Virus record (IMG/VR): IMGVR_UViG_3300009605_000177
Location: 1 to 21,929 of that record
Reading direction: 5' to 3' (one strand)
Source: a virus
DNA length: 21,929 bases
Shown here: positions 5,740 through 12,566 of the stretch, piece after piece
How the letters are laid out: each line of letters begins with the position of its first letter
Numbering within the stretch: the first letter of the stretch is position 1
Notes under the pieces: generated by a model
Told to the model about the DNA's origin: nothing
Database searches by the model: none
What the model saw: the letters and a program-made list of their open reading frames with translations, nothing else
Position numbers and translations under genes: made by a program

Positions 5740-7433
5740 CGCAAGAAGATATGTTTAATACGAGAACAAGGTCGGGCAAGCAACTGCGACCGTACCAAGA
5801 AGAAGCCATACAGTGCGTCGAGGATTCTTTCAAGGATTACCAGAACTGTATTATGATTATGGCAACCGGGCTTGGCAAGACGTTCACCGCAGTAGAAATT
5901 GCACGCAGGAGAGGCGGGCGGTTCATGTGGGTTGCTCACCGTGGGGAACTCATAGAACAGGCCGAACACGCTATTGCTGAATTGACCGGAGTAATCCCGC
6001 AGATAGAGATGGCAGACCGAACCGCGCGGTCCACGCTCGGATACAATCAGGGCTGTGTGGTCGGTTCTGTCCAAACATTGAACGCCAAGCGAAACGGCGT
6101 TCCAAGACTCCACCGATTCGACGCGAACTATTTTAATATGCTTGTCACTGATGAGGCTCACCATGCTGTTGCAGCCACTTGGGTGAAGATAGCCAACCAC
6201 TTTACAAATAACCAAGATCTAAAACATCTTGGAATGACCGCAACGCCCGACCGTGGTGATGAGGCGGCGTTGGGTCAAATCTACGACACCTGTGCATATA
6301 GGTATGACATACAAGACGGTGTTAAAGACGGATGGCTTGTGCCAATTATGATTCAGCGTATTTACATGGACGAAATAAACCTCTCTCGCGTCGATAAACT
6401 TGCGGGCGACTTTAATCAAGGTCAACTAGATCACGCAATGAGAAGGGATAAGGCAATGTACGGTGTTTCTGAGGCACTAAAGAGCGAGGTAGGAAGCCGA
6501 AAGACACTTGTGTTTTGTGCGTCAATCGAACACGCGCAGGACTTGACAGATATTCTTAATGCAAACATGCTTGGGTCCGCAGCACTCGTTACAGGAAAAA
6601 CGCCCAAGCACGAACGAAAGCAACTATTAGACAATTATCGTGCCGGAAACATACAATACCTGTGCAATGTTGGTGTTGCTACCGAGGGATTTGACATCCC
6701 CGACATTGGATGTGTGGCAATCGCAAGACCGACCATGAGTCGTGCGCTTTACGCACAAATGATAGGTCGCGGCACAAGACCTCTACCAAACATTGTTGAT
6801 GGACTCAACCACGCAGAACAGAGATTACAGTCGATACACGATTCGTTGAAACACGATTGCCTCGTGCTTGACTTTGTTGGCAACAGTGGTCAGCACAAAC
6901 TGGTCAGTGCTGCGGATGTTTTGGGTGGTAACATGGATACTCTTGTTGTTCAAGAAGCAAATAGGCTTGCTCGAAAACAGGGAACACCCGTTGATACACT
7001 AGAGCTTCTTATGAGGGCAGAGGCCATTGTACAAGCACGGCTTGAACGAGAAAAGCAAATCAATGAACGAAAGAAAATCAAAGCCAAGGCATCATACCGT
7101 AAAAAACCCCTTGATCCGTTTGATGTCCTTGATATAGCACCTGTGCTAGACGACTCTGAGTGGCGGGTAAGCCCACTTACACCAAAACAACTGCTGTTCT
7201 TGCAAGAAGCAGACATAGATACCAGCACAATGACCGTTAAGGAACAGCGAAAAGTATTCGCTACGATGATGGAAAGAAAAAACAAGGGATTAGCAACACC
7301 TAAACAATTACGGTTGCTAAAGAGATATAAATATGACACGGATGGCATGACAAAAGATAGGGCTAGTGGCATTATTGGTCGTCTCGCCAAGAATAATTGG
7401 AAAAAGGTTAAAATTAAGGAGACCTTATTATGA
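5736..7433 (+). CDS. Superfamily 2 DEAH-box DNA helicase
   Basis: The 565-residue product has the full set of SF2 motifs. A Q-like motif at LRPYQEEAI (17-25) is followed by Walker A ATGLGKT (43-49), DEAH (139-142), TAT (168-170), a C-terminal RecA fold with TEGFD (316-320) and the motif VI arginine finger QMIGRGTRP (341-349). This matches the UvsW/RAD25-like phage helicases (ResIII plus Helicase_C) that unwind or remodel branched DNA. A Lys-rich tail (about 425-565) includes two short repeats based on LTPKQLLFL and ATPKQLRLL, like those in related phage helicases. The start is GTG, overlapping the previous stop. It probably supports replication and recombination. It does not have the fold of a replicative DnaB hexamer. 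Confidence 0.88.
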   Translation: MTQEDMFNTRTRSGKQLRPYQEEAIQCVEDSFKDYQNCIMIMATGLGKTFTAVEIARRRGGRFMWVAHRGELIEQAEHAIAELTGVIPQIEMADRTARSTLGYNQGCVVGSVQTLNAKRNGVPRLHRFDANYFNMLVTDEAHHAVAATWVKIANHFTNNQDLKHLGMTATPDRGDEAALGQIYDTCAYRYDIQDGVKDGWLVPIMIQRIYMDEINLSRVDKLAGDFNQGQLDHAMRRDKAMYGVSEALKSEVGSRKTLVFCASIEHAQDLTDILNANMLGSAALVTGKTPKHERKQLLDNYRAGNIQYLCNVGVATEGFDIPDIGCVAIARPTMSRALYAQMIGRGTRPLPNIVDGLNHAEQRLQSIHDSLKHDCLVLDFVGNSGQHKLVSAADVLGGNMDTLVVQEANRLARKQGTPVDTLELLMRAEAIVQARLEREKQINERKKIKAKASYRKKPLDPFDVLDIAPVLDDSEWRVSPLTPKQLLFLQEADIDTSTMTVKEQRKVFATMMERKNKGLATPKQLRLLKRYKYDTDGMTKDRASGIIGRLAKNNWKKVKIKETLL

Positions 7434-7774
7434 TGAAATCAGGAATTGGATTTATTGTAGGAAAATGTATCGATATTGTTAGTGATTCATTCACGGGAAG
7501 AGATGGCACAGAAGTAAAAAAACTCTCTGTACTCATCAAGCCCGACGATGAGTCGACACCACTGGAATTGGAGGTGTGGGGTGAACTTGCAGCAAAATTT
7601 GAAGCCGACGTAAACATATTAGACGTTCTGGTATTTCAGGTTGGAATGGTTGGGCGCGAGTGGACCAATCAGGAGGGAAAGACATACCGGAACAATTCGC
7701 TTCGCATTAAGGAATGGACAGAACTTACGACCTCTCCATCAACAAAAGAAACCGTACCCAAAACCCCGTTTTAA
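7430..7774 (+). CDS. SSB-like OB-fold protein
   Basis: The 114-residue product has the length and strand pattern of a single OB fold. An N-terminal GFIVGKCIDIVSD strand, a KKLSVLI strand, LELEVWGELAAKF as in DUF3127-type phage SSB-like proteins, and a late strand near REWTNQEGKTYRNNSLRI resemble the corresponding part of bacterial SSB. The C-terminus ends in PF like SSB tails, but the acidic run before it is missing. It probably coats single-stranded DNA beside the helicase and primase, with which it shares an operon. It starts with an ATGA overlap and AAGGAG upstream. A second ATG follows directly at 7433. Confidence 0.6.
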   Translation: MMKSGIGFIVGKCIDIVSDSFTGRDGTEVKKLSVLIKPDDESTPLELEVWGELAAKFEADVNILDVLVFQVGMVGREWTNQEGKTYRNNSLRIKEWTELTTSPSTKETVPKTPF

Positions 7775-7781
7775 GGAGGAT

Positions 7782-7931
7782 ATGATGCACAGATTATGTG
7801 ACTGTTGTGCTGAGATGTACGATATAAAAACCGGATTGATAATAGAAGATGATTTTGCTTGGTGTGAAGATTGTTACGAACAGCACCAGAACGAACAAGG
7901 AAAGGACGATACAAATGAAACTCAAACTTGA
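7782..7931 (+). CDS. Small zinc-ribbon-like protein
   Basis: The 49-residue product has a CDCC motif near residue 6 and CEDC near residue 33, four to five cysteines arranged like a small treble-clef or zinc ribbon. The frame is open further upstream, but AAGGAGG at 7773-7779 sets the start at 7782 (or the adjacent ATG at 7785). It overlaps the next gene by 17 bases. Such mini zinc proteins are frequent between phage replication genes, and their role is mostly unknown. Confidence 0.6.
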   Translation: MMHRLCDCCAEMYDIKTGLIIEDDFAWCEDCYEQHQNEQGKDDTNETQT

Positions 7932-8397
7932 CAAAGCGCACGCGTCCATGCTAATACCAAACATTGTTGTTGGGATAGCCACCATCAAAGATGCAGAAGA
8001 GTCTGAAAAAACAGACAGCGTGGTTTCTGACACGATGACACACCTGCTGGAACACATAATGGATTCAGACTTATATGACAAGTCTATAGAATTGAATAAA
8101 AATCAACAGTTGTTTTTATTAACCGTGCTTTGTAGCGGCTTGCATAAGATTATGAGCGACGGAATAGAAAAAACAACAGGTCTTATAGATAAATATTATG
8201 GGACGGATCTACTGACGAGACGCGACCCGTGCGAAAGAAGGGCAATATATTTATCCTATTTAATGCTAGAGAAATTTGAGTGCGAGGTGGATTCTGAAGT
8301 GTACCGCAAATATGCCCGCGGTAAACTTGAGGACATAAACACGATAATACGTAATATGGCTGACGAAATGGAGGCAATCATTGAAGAAAACAATTAA
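7915..8397 (+). CDS. Hypothetical helical protein
   Basis: The 160-residue product is predicted mostly helical by composition, with no recognised motif. The long frame opens at 7849, but the ATG at 7915 has AAAGGA nearby (7901-7906) and avoids a long overlap. It lies between two small zinc proteins in the replication operon. Its 3' end overlaps the next gene's TTG start. No function is assigned. Confidence 0.6.
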   Translation: MKLKLDKAHASMLIPNIVVGIATIKDAEESEKTDSVVSDTMTHLLEHIMDSDLYDKSIELNKNQQLFLLTVLCSGLHKIMSDGIEKTTGLIDKYYGTDLLTRRDPCERRAIYLSYLMLEKFECEVDSEVYRKYARGKLEDINTIIRNMADEMEAIIEENN

Positions 8398-8572
8398 AAA
8401 ACAATGCCCGATATGTGGCAACAGCCTAGACGGCGGATGCACAATCACATCAGACAAGTTGCACGTACTATGTAAAAACGATGGAACCGGAACAAAGGTG
8501 TTCGAATCATATATGCACGTTATGCCAAAAAGAAAAGCCTCAACTACCAAAGGAAAAACACATGAATTATGA
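8381..8572 (+). CDS. Small zinc-ribbon-like protein with TTG start
   Basis: The 63-residue product begins at TTG 8381, supported by GGAGG (8370-8374) six bases upstream, inside the end of the previous gene. CPICG near residue 9 and two further Cys (about 20 and 31) could bind zinc, followed by a Lys-rich tail (PKRKASTTKGK). It may contact nucleic acid. No family is recognised. It overlaps the genes on both sides, which is typical of this operon. Confidence 0.55.
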   Translation: MKKTIKKQCPICGNSLDGGCTITSDKLHVLCKNDGTGTKVFESYMHVMPKRKASTTKGKTHEL

Positions 8573-8834
8573 TAAAAAGTTCTTGACTGCTATGAAGGTC
8601 AAGCTGAACGGTGGAGACTATTCAGAAACTTGGTACAGGAATCATTTTAGGGGAATGATTGATTGTATTGAACAGCACATAGGCGGCGAAGAATACCGAA
8701 AGGCATATATAAGAGGCTTGAGGGATGGAGGGGCTGTTGCGGTTGAAGTTGTGAAAAATCATACAAGCCCAGAACCAGAAACAGTGCCAAGGAACATACC
8801 AAAAGACATGACCGGAAATTCGGACATTTTTTAA
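8562..8834 (+). CDS. Hypothetical protein before the primase
   Basis: The 90-residue product has a helical N-terminal 65 residues and a Pro-rich tail. The frame opens at 8481, but the ATG at 8562, preceded by AAAGGAAA, is preferred. The stop shares its last base with the primase start (TAATG), so the two are probably coupled. I do not recognise the family. Confidence 0.55.
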   Translation: MNYDKKFLTAMKVKLNGGDYSETWYRNHFRGMIDCIEQHIGGEEYRKAYIRGLRDGGAVAVEVVKNHTSPEPETVPRNIPKDMTGNSDIF

Positions 8835-9697
8835 TGAGCCAATGGAAACGTGTAACCCGACTCTCGCCCTGCCCTGTCTGCAAAAAGCCCGACTGGTGTC
8901 TAATAGCACATGATAGGTCTGCTGCAATCTGCCCAAGAATTGAGCAGGGGTCTGTTCGAAACATTGAGGGTTCTGGGTATCTACATATATTTAAGATCAC
9001 TAAGGAGTGGGCTAGGGAAGTATATGTACCAGCGAGAGCCAAGCCCCTGCCAGAACACAACGAGGTATTGGCAATAAGGGCTAGACAATGGATACGAGAA
9101 TGTGAGCCTACCCGCATTGAGGAGTTGGCAGGGATGCTAGGTGTTAGCACGGAAGCACTTAACCTCCTCAATGTAGGGTGGTTCGACAAGAATCAATCTT
9201 GGATATTACCAATGATGCGAACCGGAGGCCGACTAATCGGCATAAGGATTCGACCACAAACAGGTAAAAAGTTTGCAATAAAAGGAAGCAAAAATGGGCT
9301 TTTTATTCCAAACAATCTGCCAAGCGAGGGCGTTGTCTATGTATGTGAAGGCGAGTCCGACACGGCTGCCATGCTAACGTGCGGTCTAAATGCTGTTGGC
9401 AGACCATCTTGCAACAGCGGCGACAGACTATTGAAGGAACTGCTGGAGAACAACGAAGTAATAGTCTGTGCAGACAGAGACGGTGTTGGGCGAAGAGGAG
9501 CAGAATCCCTAGTCCAATATCTTAATTTACATGTTTTGGGTGCTACAATGATGTTACCACCAGACAAATACAAGGATATGCGAGATTGGCTACATGGCGA
9601 AGGAAAAGAAAAGGTTTATACTGCCTCAAAGCGAGTATCTGAAGAAGCATGGGGACGAGGTGTACATACTGGTAGCGATGCCAGAGTACCTGATTGA
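8834..9697 (+). CDS. Toprim-domain DNA primase (stand-alone)
   Basis: The 287-residue product begins with a zinc-finger-like region (Cys13, Cys16, Cys22, Cys33), continues through a linker, and has a Toprim core. EGESD (172-176) carries the catalytic Glu, and ADRDGVGRRGA holds the metal-binding pair Asp214/Asp216. KDMRDWL (248-253) is the usual closing motif in phage primase and primase-helicase proteins. It would make RNA primers for the lagging strand. There is no RecA-like helicase domain, unlike T7 gp4, so it needs a separate replicative helicase that is not seen in this window. The last roughly 100 bases overlap the next ORF. Confidence 0.82.
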   Translation: MSQWKRVTRLSPCPVCKKPDWCLIAHDRSAAICPRIEQGSVRNIEGSGYLHIFKITKEWAREVYVPARAKPLPEHNEVLAIRARQWIRECEPTRIEELAGMLGVSTEALNLLNVGWFDKNQSWILPMMRTGGRLIGIRIRPQTGKKFAIKGSKNGLFIPNNLPSEGVVYVCEGESDTAAMLTCGLNAVGRPSCNSGDRLLKELLENNEVIVCADRDGVGRRGAESLVQYLNLHVLGATMMLPPDKYKDMRDWLHGEGKEKVYTASKRVSEEAWGRGVHTGSDARVPD

Positions 9698-9833
9698 TGA
9701 GATCGATGTCATGAGAGATGCAATAGTTACCTACATCCCCGGCTACGACAGAGAGGATTTCAAAGTCCTCAGAGCTGCGTTGGAATGGATAGAAAACGTA
9801 GACCAGTTGCTATGTGTGCAAGAGGAAAAATGA
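9594..9833 (+). CDS. Hypothetical protein overlapping the primase end
   Basis: The 79-residue ORF starts at ATG 9594, inside the primase gene, and overlaps it by 104 bases in another frame. No clear ribosome-binding site precedes it. An internal ATG at 9678 or a nearby GTG would shorten the overlap, so the start is uncertain. The downstream part (YLIDEIDVMRDAIVTYI and on) looks like a normal acidic helical protein. No family is recognised. It ends three bases before the methyltransferase start. Confidence 0.5.
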   Translation: MAKEKKRFILPQSEYLKKHGDEVYILVAMPEYLIDEIDVMRDAIVTYIPGYDREDFKVLRAALEWIENVDQLLCVQEEK

Positions 9834-10970
9834 ATGAAACCGAAAATCATCGTAGGAAATTGCATAGACAAACTTAAAGAACTACCATCTGGCAGTGTCC
9901 ATTGTTGCGTTACTTCCCCGCCATATTGGGGCTTGCGTGATTACGGCGAAGATGACCAACTCGGTCTTGAAGAAACGCCAGATGCGTATGTCGAGAACAT
10001 GGTTCAAGTGTTCAGGGAAGTCCGTAGGGTTTTGCGTGACGATGGAACGCTTTGGCTGAACCTCGGCGATTCTTATGCGGGAGGAAGTAGCGGTGGCACA
10101 AAGACGCAAGGCAACCCAGAGTTCAACAAAAACAGACCCAGCCGAGAAGCAACCAAAATACCACCAAAAGCGAAACCAAAAAACCTTAAACAAAAAGACT
10201 TGGTTGGAATCCCTTGGCGCGTGGCGTTCGCATTGCAAGCCGATGGTTGGTATCTCAGACAAGACATCATCTGGCACAAGCCAAACCCGATGCCCGAATC
10301 AGTAACCGATAGATGTACCAAAGCACATGAATATATTTTCCTATTGAGTAAATCCAAGAAGTATTATTTTGATAATGAAGCGATAAAAGAAGATAGTAAG
10401 ACAGAAGGCAGTATTCATGTTCATAAAAAAGGCAATAAAGCCGATGAATATGTAAAACAAGGATTGGTTACAAGACCACACAAAAACTATGTAACACCAG
10501 AAAAAAGGAACAAACGCTCTGTTTGGAGCGTATGCCCAAAACCCTTCAGGGGCGCACATTTCGCAACATTCCCACCAGACCTAATTGAACCATGTGTTCT
10601 TGCAGGTACTTCAGAAAAAGGTTGTTGTCAAATATGCGGTTCACCTTGGGCGAGAGATGTTGAGAGCGAAAGAAAACCAACTCGCCCCAATTTGACATCT
10701 AAGGTTGAGGGATTGCCTAGCGAGGTTGTTGGAAACAGAGACACAGAGAGGCATGTTACAACCACAAAGACTGTAGGATGGAGTCCTAGTTGCTCTTGTG
10801 GTGCTGATATCATTCCTTGTACTGTACTTGACCCGTTCCTTGGTTCGGGAACAACGCTTACTGTTGGACTGAAACACGGAAGGAACGGCATCGGGATTGA
10901 ATTGAATCCTGAATATGCTAAACTTGCAGAGAAGCGTATAGAAGATAATCAAAGTTTGTTTACCGTGTGA
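9834..10970 (+). CDS. Beta-class DNA methyltransferase (N4-cytosine or N6-adenine)
   Basis: The 378-residue product has the circularly permuted order typical of PF01555 enzymes: the catalytic SPPYW (28-32) comes first and the AdoMet-binding DPFLGSGTT (333-341) comes late. SPPYW is frequent in both m4C and m6A enzymes of this class, so the base cannot be decided. An inserted segment carries CCQIC (264-268) and CSC (320-322), a possible zinc cluster also seen in some phage members. No restriction enzyme gene is adjacent, so it is an orphan phage methyltransferase, plausibly protecting the genome from host restriction. GAGG shortly before the ATG serves as ribosome-binding site. Confidence 0.85.
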   Translation: MKPKIIVGNCIDKLKELPSGSVHCCVTSPPYWGLRDYGEDDQLGLEETPDAYVENMVQVFREVRRVLRDDGTLWLNLGDSYAGGSSGGTKTQGNPEFNKNRPSREATKIPPKAKPKNLKQKDLVGIPWRVAFALQADGWYLRQDIIWHKPNPMPESVTDRCTKAHEYIFLLSKSKKYYFDNEAIKEDSKTEGSIHVHKKGNKADEYVKQGLVTRPHKNYVTPEKRNKRSVWSVCPKPFRGAHFATFPPDLIEPCVLAGTSEKGCCQICGSPWARDVESERKPTRPNLTSKVEGLPSEVVGNRDTERHVTTTKTVGWSPSCSCGADIIPCTVLDPFLGSGTTLTVGLKHGRNGIGIELNPEYAKLAEKRIEDNQSLFTV

Positions 10971-10985
10971 CGCAAAGGAGAACCA

Positions 10986-11216
10986 GTGACAAAGAAAACA
11001 AAACATCCAATGCTCGGCAAGCAAGTTCGTGTATTCACAAGCGATGAAGAACTGGAGTCCTACTACCACCTTGGCGATGCTACGCTAATTCATATCTGCG
11101 ACAGTCACATCGTTGTCAAGATTGTCGAAGATGGTGGTGATAGTTTCCTTGCGATTCACCCGTGGCATGACATCAAGACGATAGATACACTGTCCGAAAT
11201 CGTTGGAGGACAATAA
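10986..11216 (+). CDS. Hypothetical protein between methyltransferase genes
   Basis: The 76-residue product starts with GTG at 10986, preceded by AAAGGAGA at a good distance. It appears to be a small mixed alpha/beta protein with no recognised motif. Its last bases hold the GGAGG site used by the next (decayed) methyltransferase frame. No function is assigned. Confidence 0.6.
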   Translation: MTKKTKHPMLGKQVRVFTSDEELESYYHLGDATLIHICDSHIVVKIVEDGGDSFLAIHPWHDIKTIDTLSEIVGGQ

Positions 11217-11217
11217 T

Positions 11218-11526
11218 GTGGATACTACCCAAACAATTACTCACCTCTCACTATGTGCCGGATACGGAGGCATCGACCTTGGACTTAGAAGCGTTTTGCC
11301 AAGCAGACCAGAAGAAGATCAACACTACTGGGAATACCCAAGAACAATCGGAAGTGAGGAAGTTATCACCGCTATGGGTGGCTCAGCTCATGGGATTGCC
11401 GATGGCGAACTGGTGCGTAATCAACGTATCGATTCACTGCGCGCCCTTGGAAACGGAGTTGTCCCTGCAACTGCTGCAAGGGCTTTCGTTATACTTATGG
11501 ACAGGTTAGGAGGAGGTACACTGTGA
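11218..11526 (+). pseudogene. Remnant of C5-cytosine DNA methyltransferase
   Basis: The reading frame from GTG 11218 (GGAGG at 11205-11209) opens with THLSLCAGYGGIDLGL, the AdoMet-binding motif I of Dcm-type enzymes, and ends with LRALGNGVVPATAARAF, the C-terminal motif X. The catalytic Pro-Cys motif IV, motifs VI-VIII and the target-recognition region are missing. Between about 11300 and 11410 the family-like text continues in another frame (KLSPLWVAQLMGLPMANW, read from ATG 11216), then returns to the first frame exactly at the 100-base repeat. A large internal deletion plus two frame changes make it inactive as a methyltransferase. The last 100 coding bases are duplicated downstream. Confidence 0.75.
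11411..11510 (+). repeat. 100-base direct repeat, copy 1
   Basis: This stretch recurs at 12056-12155 with one mismatch (A at 11478, T at 12123), giving 99 of 100 identical at an offset of 645. It encodes the C-terminal motif X region of a C5 methyltransferase. Identity stops sharply on both sides. Copy 1 is followed by AGGAGGAGG, the ribosome-binding site of the XF1762-like gene. Confidence 0.95.
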
Positions 11527-12065
11527 GTTTGCGAATAATTCCGCTAGACCTAAAAGAGGCAAATGCTATAGTTCAACGATTCCATCGACACCATAAACCG
11601 GCGGTAGGTCATCGTTTTTCTTTAGGGGTTATTGATGAGACGGGTAAATTATTAGGGGCAGCGATAGCGGGTCGTCCTATTGCGCGACTCTCGGACCAAA
11701 AGTTCATTTTGGAAATAACGAGAGTGGCAACAGACGGTACTAAGAATGCGTGCAGTATTTTGTTGGGAGCGATTGCAAAGTCTGCCAGATGTATGGGATA
11801 TAGCCTTGTCCAAACTACAACATTGCAGAGGGAGTCTGGGTCAAGTCTGAAAGCGGTGGGCTGGAAATGGCAGAACATAAATACTGATGGAACTGGGTGG
11901 GATAGTAGAAAGGGGCGCAATGTAGATTGCAAGAACGATTTGAAAGTCAGATGGTTCTGTGAATTGAGCAGTAAACCTGATTTACAGGAAATACCTACAC
12001 ACAAAAGACTGTATAAAGAAGAAAGTTTCCAGTTGTTTGGAGACGATGGAGGACATGGTGCGTAA
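11523..12065 (+). CDS. XF1762-family-like phage protein, possible GNAT/Mom-type fold
   Basis: The 180-residue product resembles the XF1762 family of phage proteins. EANAIVQRFHRHHKPAVGHR near the N-terminus is followed by GVIDETGKLLGAAIAGRP, ITRVATDGTKNACSILLGA and a late ESGSSLKAVGWKW. The layout (beta hairpin, then a helix after NACS, then AVGW) fits an acyltransferase-like fold, and similar proteins have been compared with Mom DNA-modification enzymes; that link is from memory and uncertain. The GTG start at 11523 overlaps the previous stop and has a strong AGGAGGAGG site. The gene fills the space between the two 100-base repeats, and its own stop codon lies in copy 2. Confidence 0.7.
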   Translation: MSLRIIPLDLKEANAIVQRFHRHHKPAVGHRFSLGVIDETGKLLGAAIAGRPIARLSDQKFILEITRVATDGTKNACSILLGAIAKSARCMGYSLVQTTTLQRESGSSLKAVGWKWQNINTDGTGWDSRKGRNVDCKNDLKVRWFCELSSKPDLQEIPTHKRLYKEESFQLFGDDGGHGA

Positions 12066-12165
12066 TCAACGTATCGATTCACTGCGCGCCCTTGGAAACG
12101 GAGTTGTCCCTGCAACTGCTGCTAGGGCTTTCGTTATACTTATGGACAGGTTAGGCGAATTATGA
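12055..12165 (+). pseudogene. C-terminal fragment of C5-cytosine methyltransferase
   Basis: From ATG 12055 a 36-residue frame repeats the motif X segment (RIDSLRALGNGVVP) and ends LGEL at a TGA that overlaps the next ATG (ATGA). That clean junction suggests that this is the original 3' end of the methyltransferase gene, while copy 1 is the displaced one. GGAGG lies only two bases before the ATG, so translation as a peptide is doubtful. Confidence 0.6.
12056..12155 (+). repeat. 100-base direct repeat, copy 2
   Basis: This is the second copy of the repeat at 11411-11510. It begins inside the last codons of the XF1762-like gene, whose GCG TAA end is made by repeat bases, and it ends ten bases before the stop of the methyltransferase fragment. 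Confidence 0.95.
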
Positions 12166-12566
12166 CTACTTCATACACAATCGTACTCGAATACCAGTTC
12201 GAATCTCTTAACATAACGATGAGGCAACACTGGGCTGTACGCAAAAAACGACAAGAAGAACTATTTACCGCAGTAGAATGTGCCGCAGAACAGCCAATAC
12301 CTACATTCAAGGGTAAATCAGTTGTTACAATTACGAGACAGTGGGGAAAACGGGGTCGTGCGTTTGACCCAGACAACCTTGTAGGTTCAGTAAAGCCCCT
12401 TATAGATTGCCTAAAAAAACCAAAAGGCAGACAAAAGAGTGGTCTGGGTATAATTCCAGACGATACACCAGAAGATATTGAACTACGAGTAAAACAAGAA
12501 AAATCGCCCGATGGCGTTCATCGGGCTATAATTGAAATAGATACACAAGGAACAAAAGATGTCTGA
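12162..12566 (+). CDS. RusA-like Holliday junction resolvase
   Basis: The 134-residue product has the length and signature of RusA endonucleases. FDPDNL (68-73) carries the conserved acidic pair, followed by KPLIDCL (78-84) and GIIPDD (96-101), which completes the metal site. RusA dimers cut four-way junctions made during recombination and replication. That fits with the ERF protein, the Cas4-like nuclease and the SF2 helicase in the same arm, and would clear branches before packaging. The ATG overlaps the stop of the methyltransferase fragment. The upstream ribosome-binding site is weak, so translation may depend on coupling. Confidence 0.82.
   Translation: MTTSYTIVLEYQFESLNITMRQHWAVRKKRQEELFTAVECAAEQPIPTFKGKSVVTITRQWGKRGRAFDPDNLVGSVKPLIDCLKKPKGRQKSGLGIIPDDTPEDIELRVKQEKSPDGVHRAIIEIDTQGTKDV

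Noticed and set aside
5595-6215. 206-residue reverse ORF
   Set aside because: It lies antisense to the conserved helicase motifs I-II. The helicase is clearly the real gene and the reverse frame has no family-like text.
11216-11509. ATG-initiated 97-residue ORF overlapping the methyltransferase remnant
   Set aside because: Its only family-like part is the shifted middle segment of the same methyltransferase, so it is treated as evidence of a frame change rather than as a separate gene.
9834-11526. Restriction-modification system
   Set aside because: No restriction endonuclease gene lies next to either methyltransferase sequence, so an orphan phage modification enzyme is the simpler reading.
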